Source of the DNA: W1P20-047 sp045118335
GTDB taxonomy: Bacteria; Actinomycetota; Coriobacteriia; Coriobacteriales; Eggerthellaceae
Direction of reading: 5' to 3'
DNA: 5,202 bases
NCBI GenBank assembly: GCA_045118335.1
Contig: JBGUXY010000094.1
Coordinates: 1-5,202 of the forward strand
In this document: positions 5,179 to 5,202 of the stretch, piece by piece
Numbering within the stretch: the stretch's first letter is position 1
How the letters are laid out: the number at the start of each line of letters is the position of its first letter
Position numbers and translations under genes: made by a program
Notes under the pieces: model-generated
Seen by the model: only the letters and a program-made list of their open reading frames with translations
What the model was told of the DNA's origin: nothing
The model's database searches: none

Positions 5179-5200
5179 TCGTGTGGCATGCGCTCGTTTT
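5168..5200 (+). terminator. Rho-independent terminator, second of two overlapping
   Basis: CGCATGC (5168-5174) pairs with GCATGCG (5186-5192) around an 11-nt loop, followed by CTCG and TTTTT. It shares CGCA (5168-5171) with the right arm of the preceding hairpin, so the two cannot form fully at once. It may be a back-up terminator or an attenuator-like switch for a gene beyond the right edge. Confidence 0.55.
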
Positions 5201-5202
5201 TC

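Overview
This is a chromosomal-looking bacterial stretch carrying four convincing genes, all on the + strand. Each has a purine-rich Shine-Dalgarno sequence 5-8 nt before its start. Codon use in the genes is GC-rich at third positions, and the intergenic stretches are visibly AT-richer. Two flavoproteins, one with a compact cysteine motif for an iron-sulfur cluster, suggest an anaerobe or facultative anaerobe. A high-GC Gram-positive gut anaerobe of the Eggerthellaceae type would fit, but that is an impression from style and gene content. No marker gene in the window fixes the taxonomy.

Layout. Positions 1-513 hold an ambiguous open frame entering from the left edge, a 12-bp inverted repeat, short TACCAC repeats, and then the leader of the first gene. 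Positions 514-2115 encode a 533-residue FAD-dependent oxidoreductase of the phytoene-desaturase/PYROXD2 type. A 113-nt gap with two hairpins leads to a 99-residue protein of unknown function (2229-2528). These two genes probably form one transcription unit. Positions 2529-2987 are non-coding and dense in inverted repeats: two GC-rich hairpins, then a striking pair of 31-bp inverted arms with a single mismatch (2691-2721 and 2811-2841) around an 89-bp core that has its own nested palindromes. A stand-alone classic AAA ATPase of 404 residues follows (2988-4202). After a 145-nt gap with an extended -10 promoter comes a 206-residue flavodoxin-fold protein resembling iron-sulfur flavoproteins (4348-4968). 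The right end (4969-5202) holds no gene, only two overlapping hairpins that each end in a T-run.

How the genes relate. The oxidoreductase and the small protein are the only pair whose spacing suggests joint expression, so the small protein may assist the oxidoreductase. The AAA ATPase and the flavoprotein look like separate transcription units, and nothing in the sequence ties their functions together. No tRNA, rRNA, CRISPR array, transposase or recombinase gene was found. The most unusual element is the 2691-2841 inverted repeat. It could be a MITE-like mobile remnant, a structured RNA, or an invertible segment, and the window alone cannot separate these.
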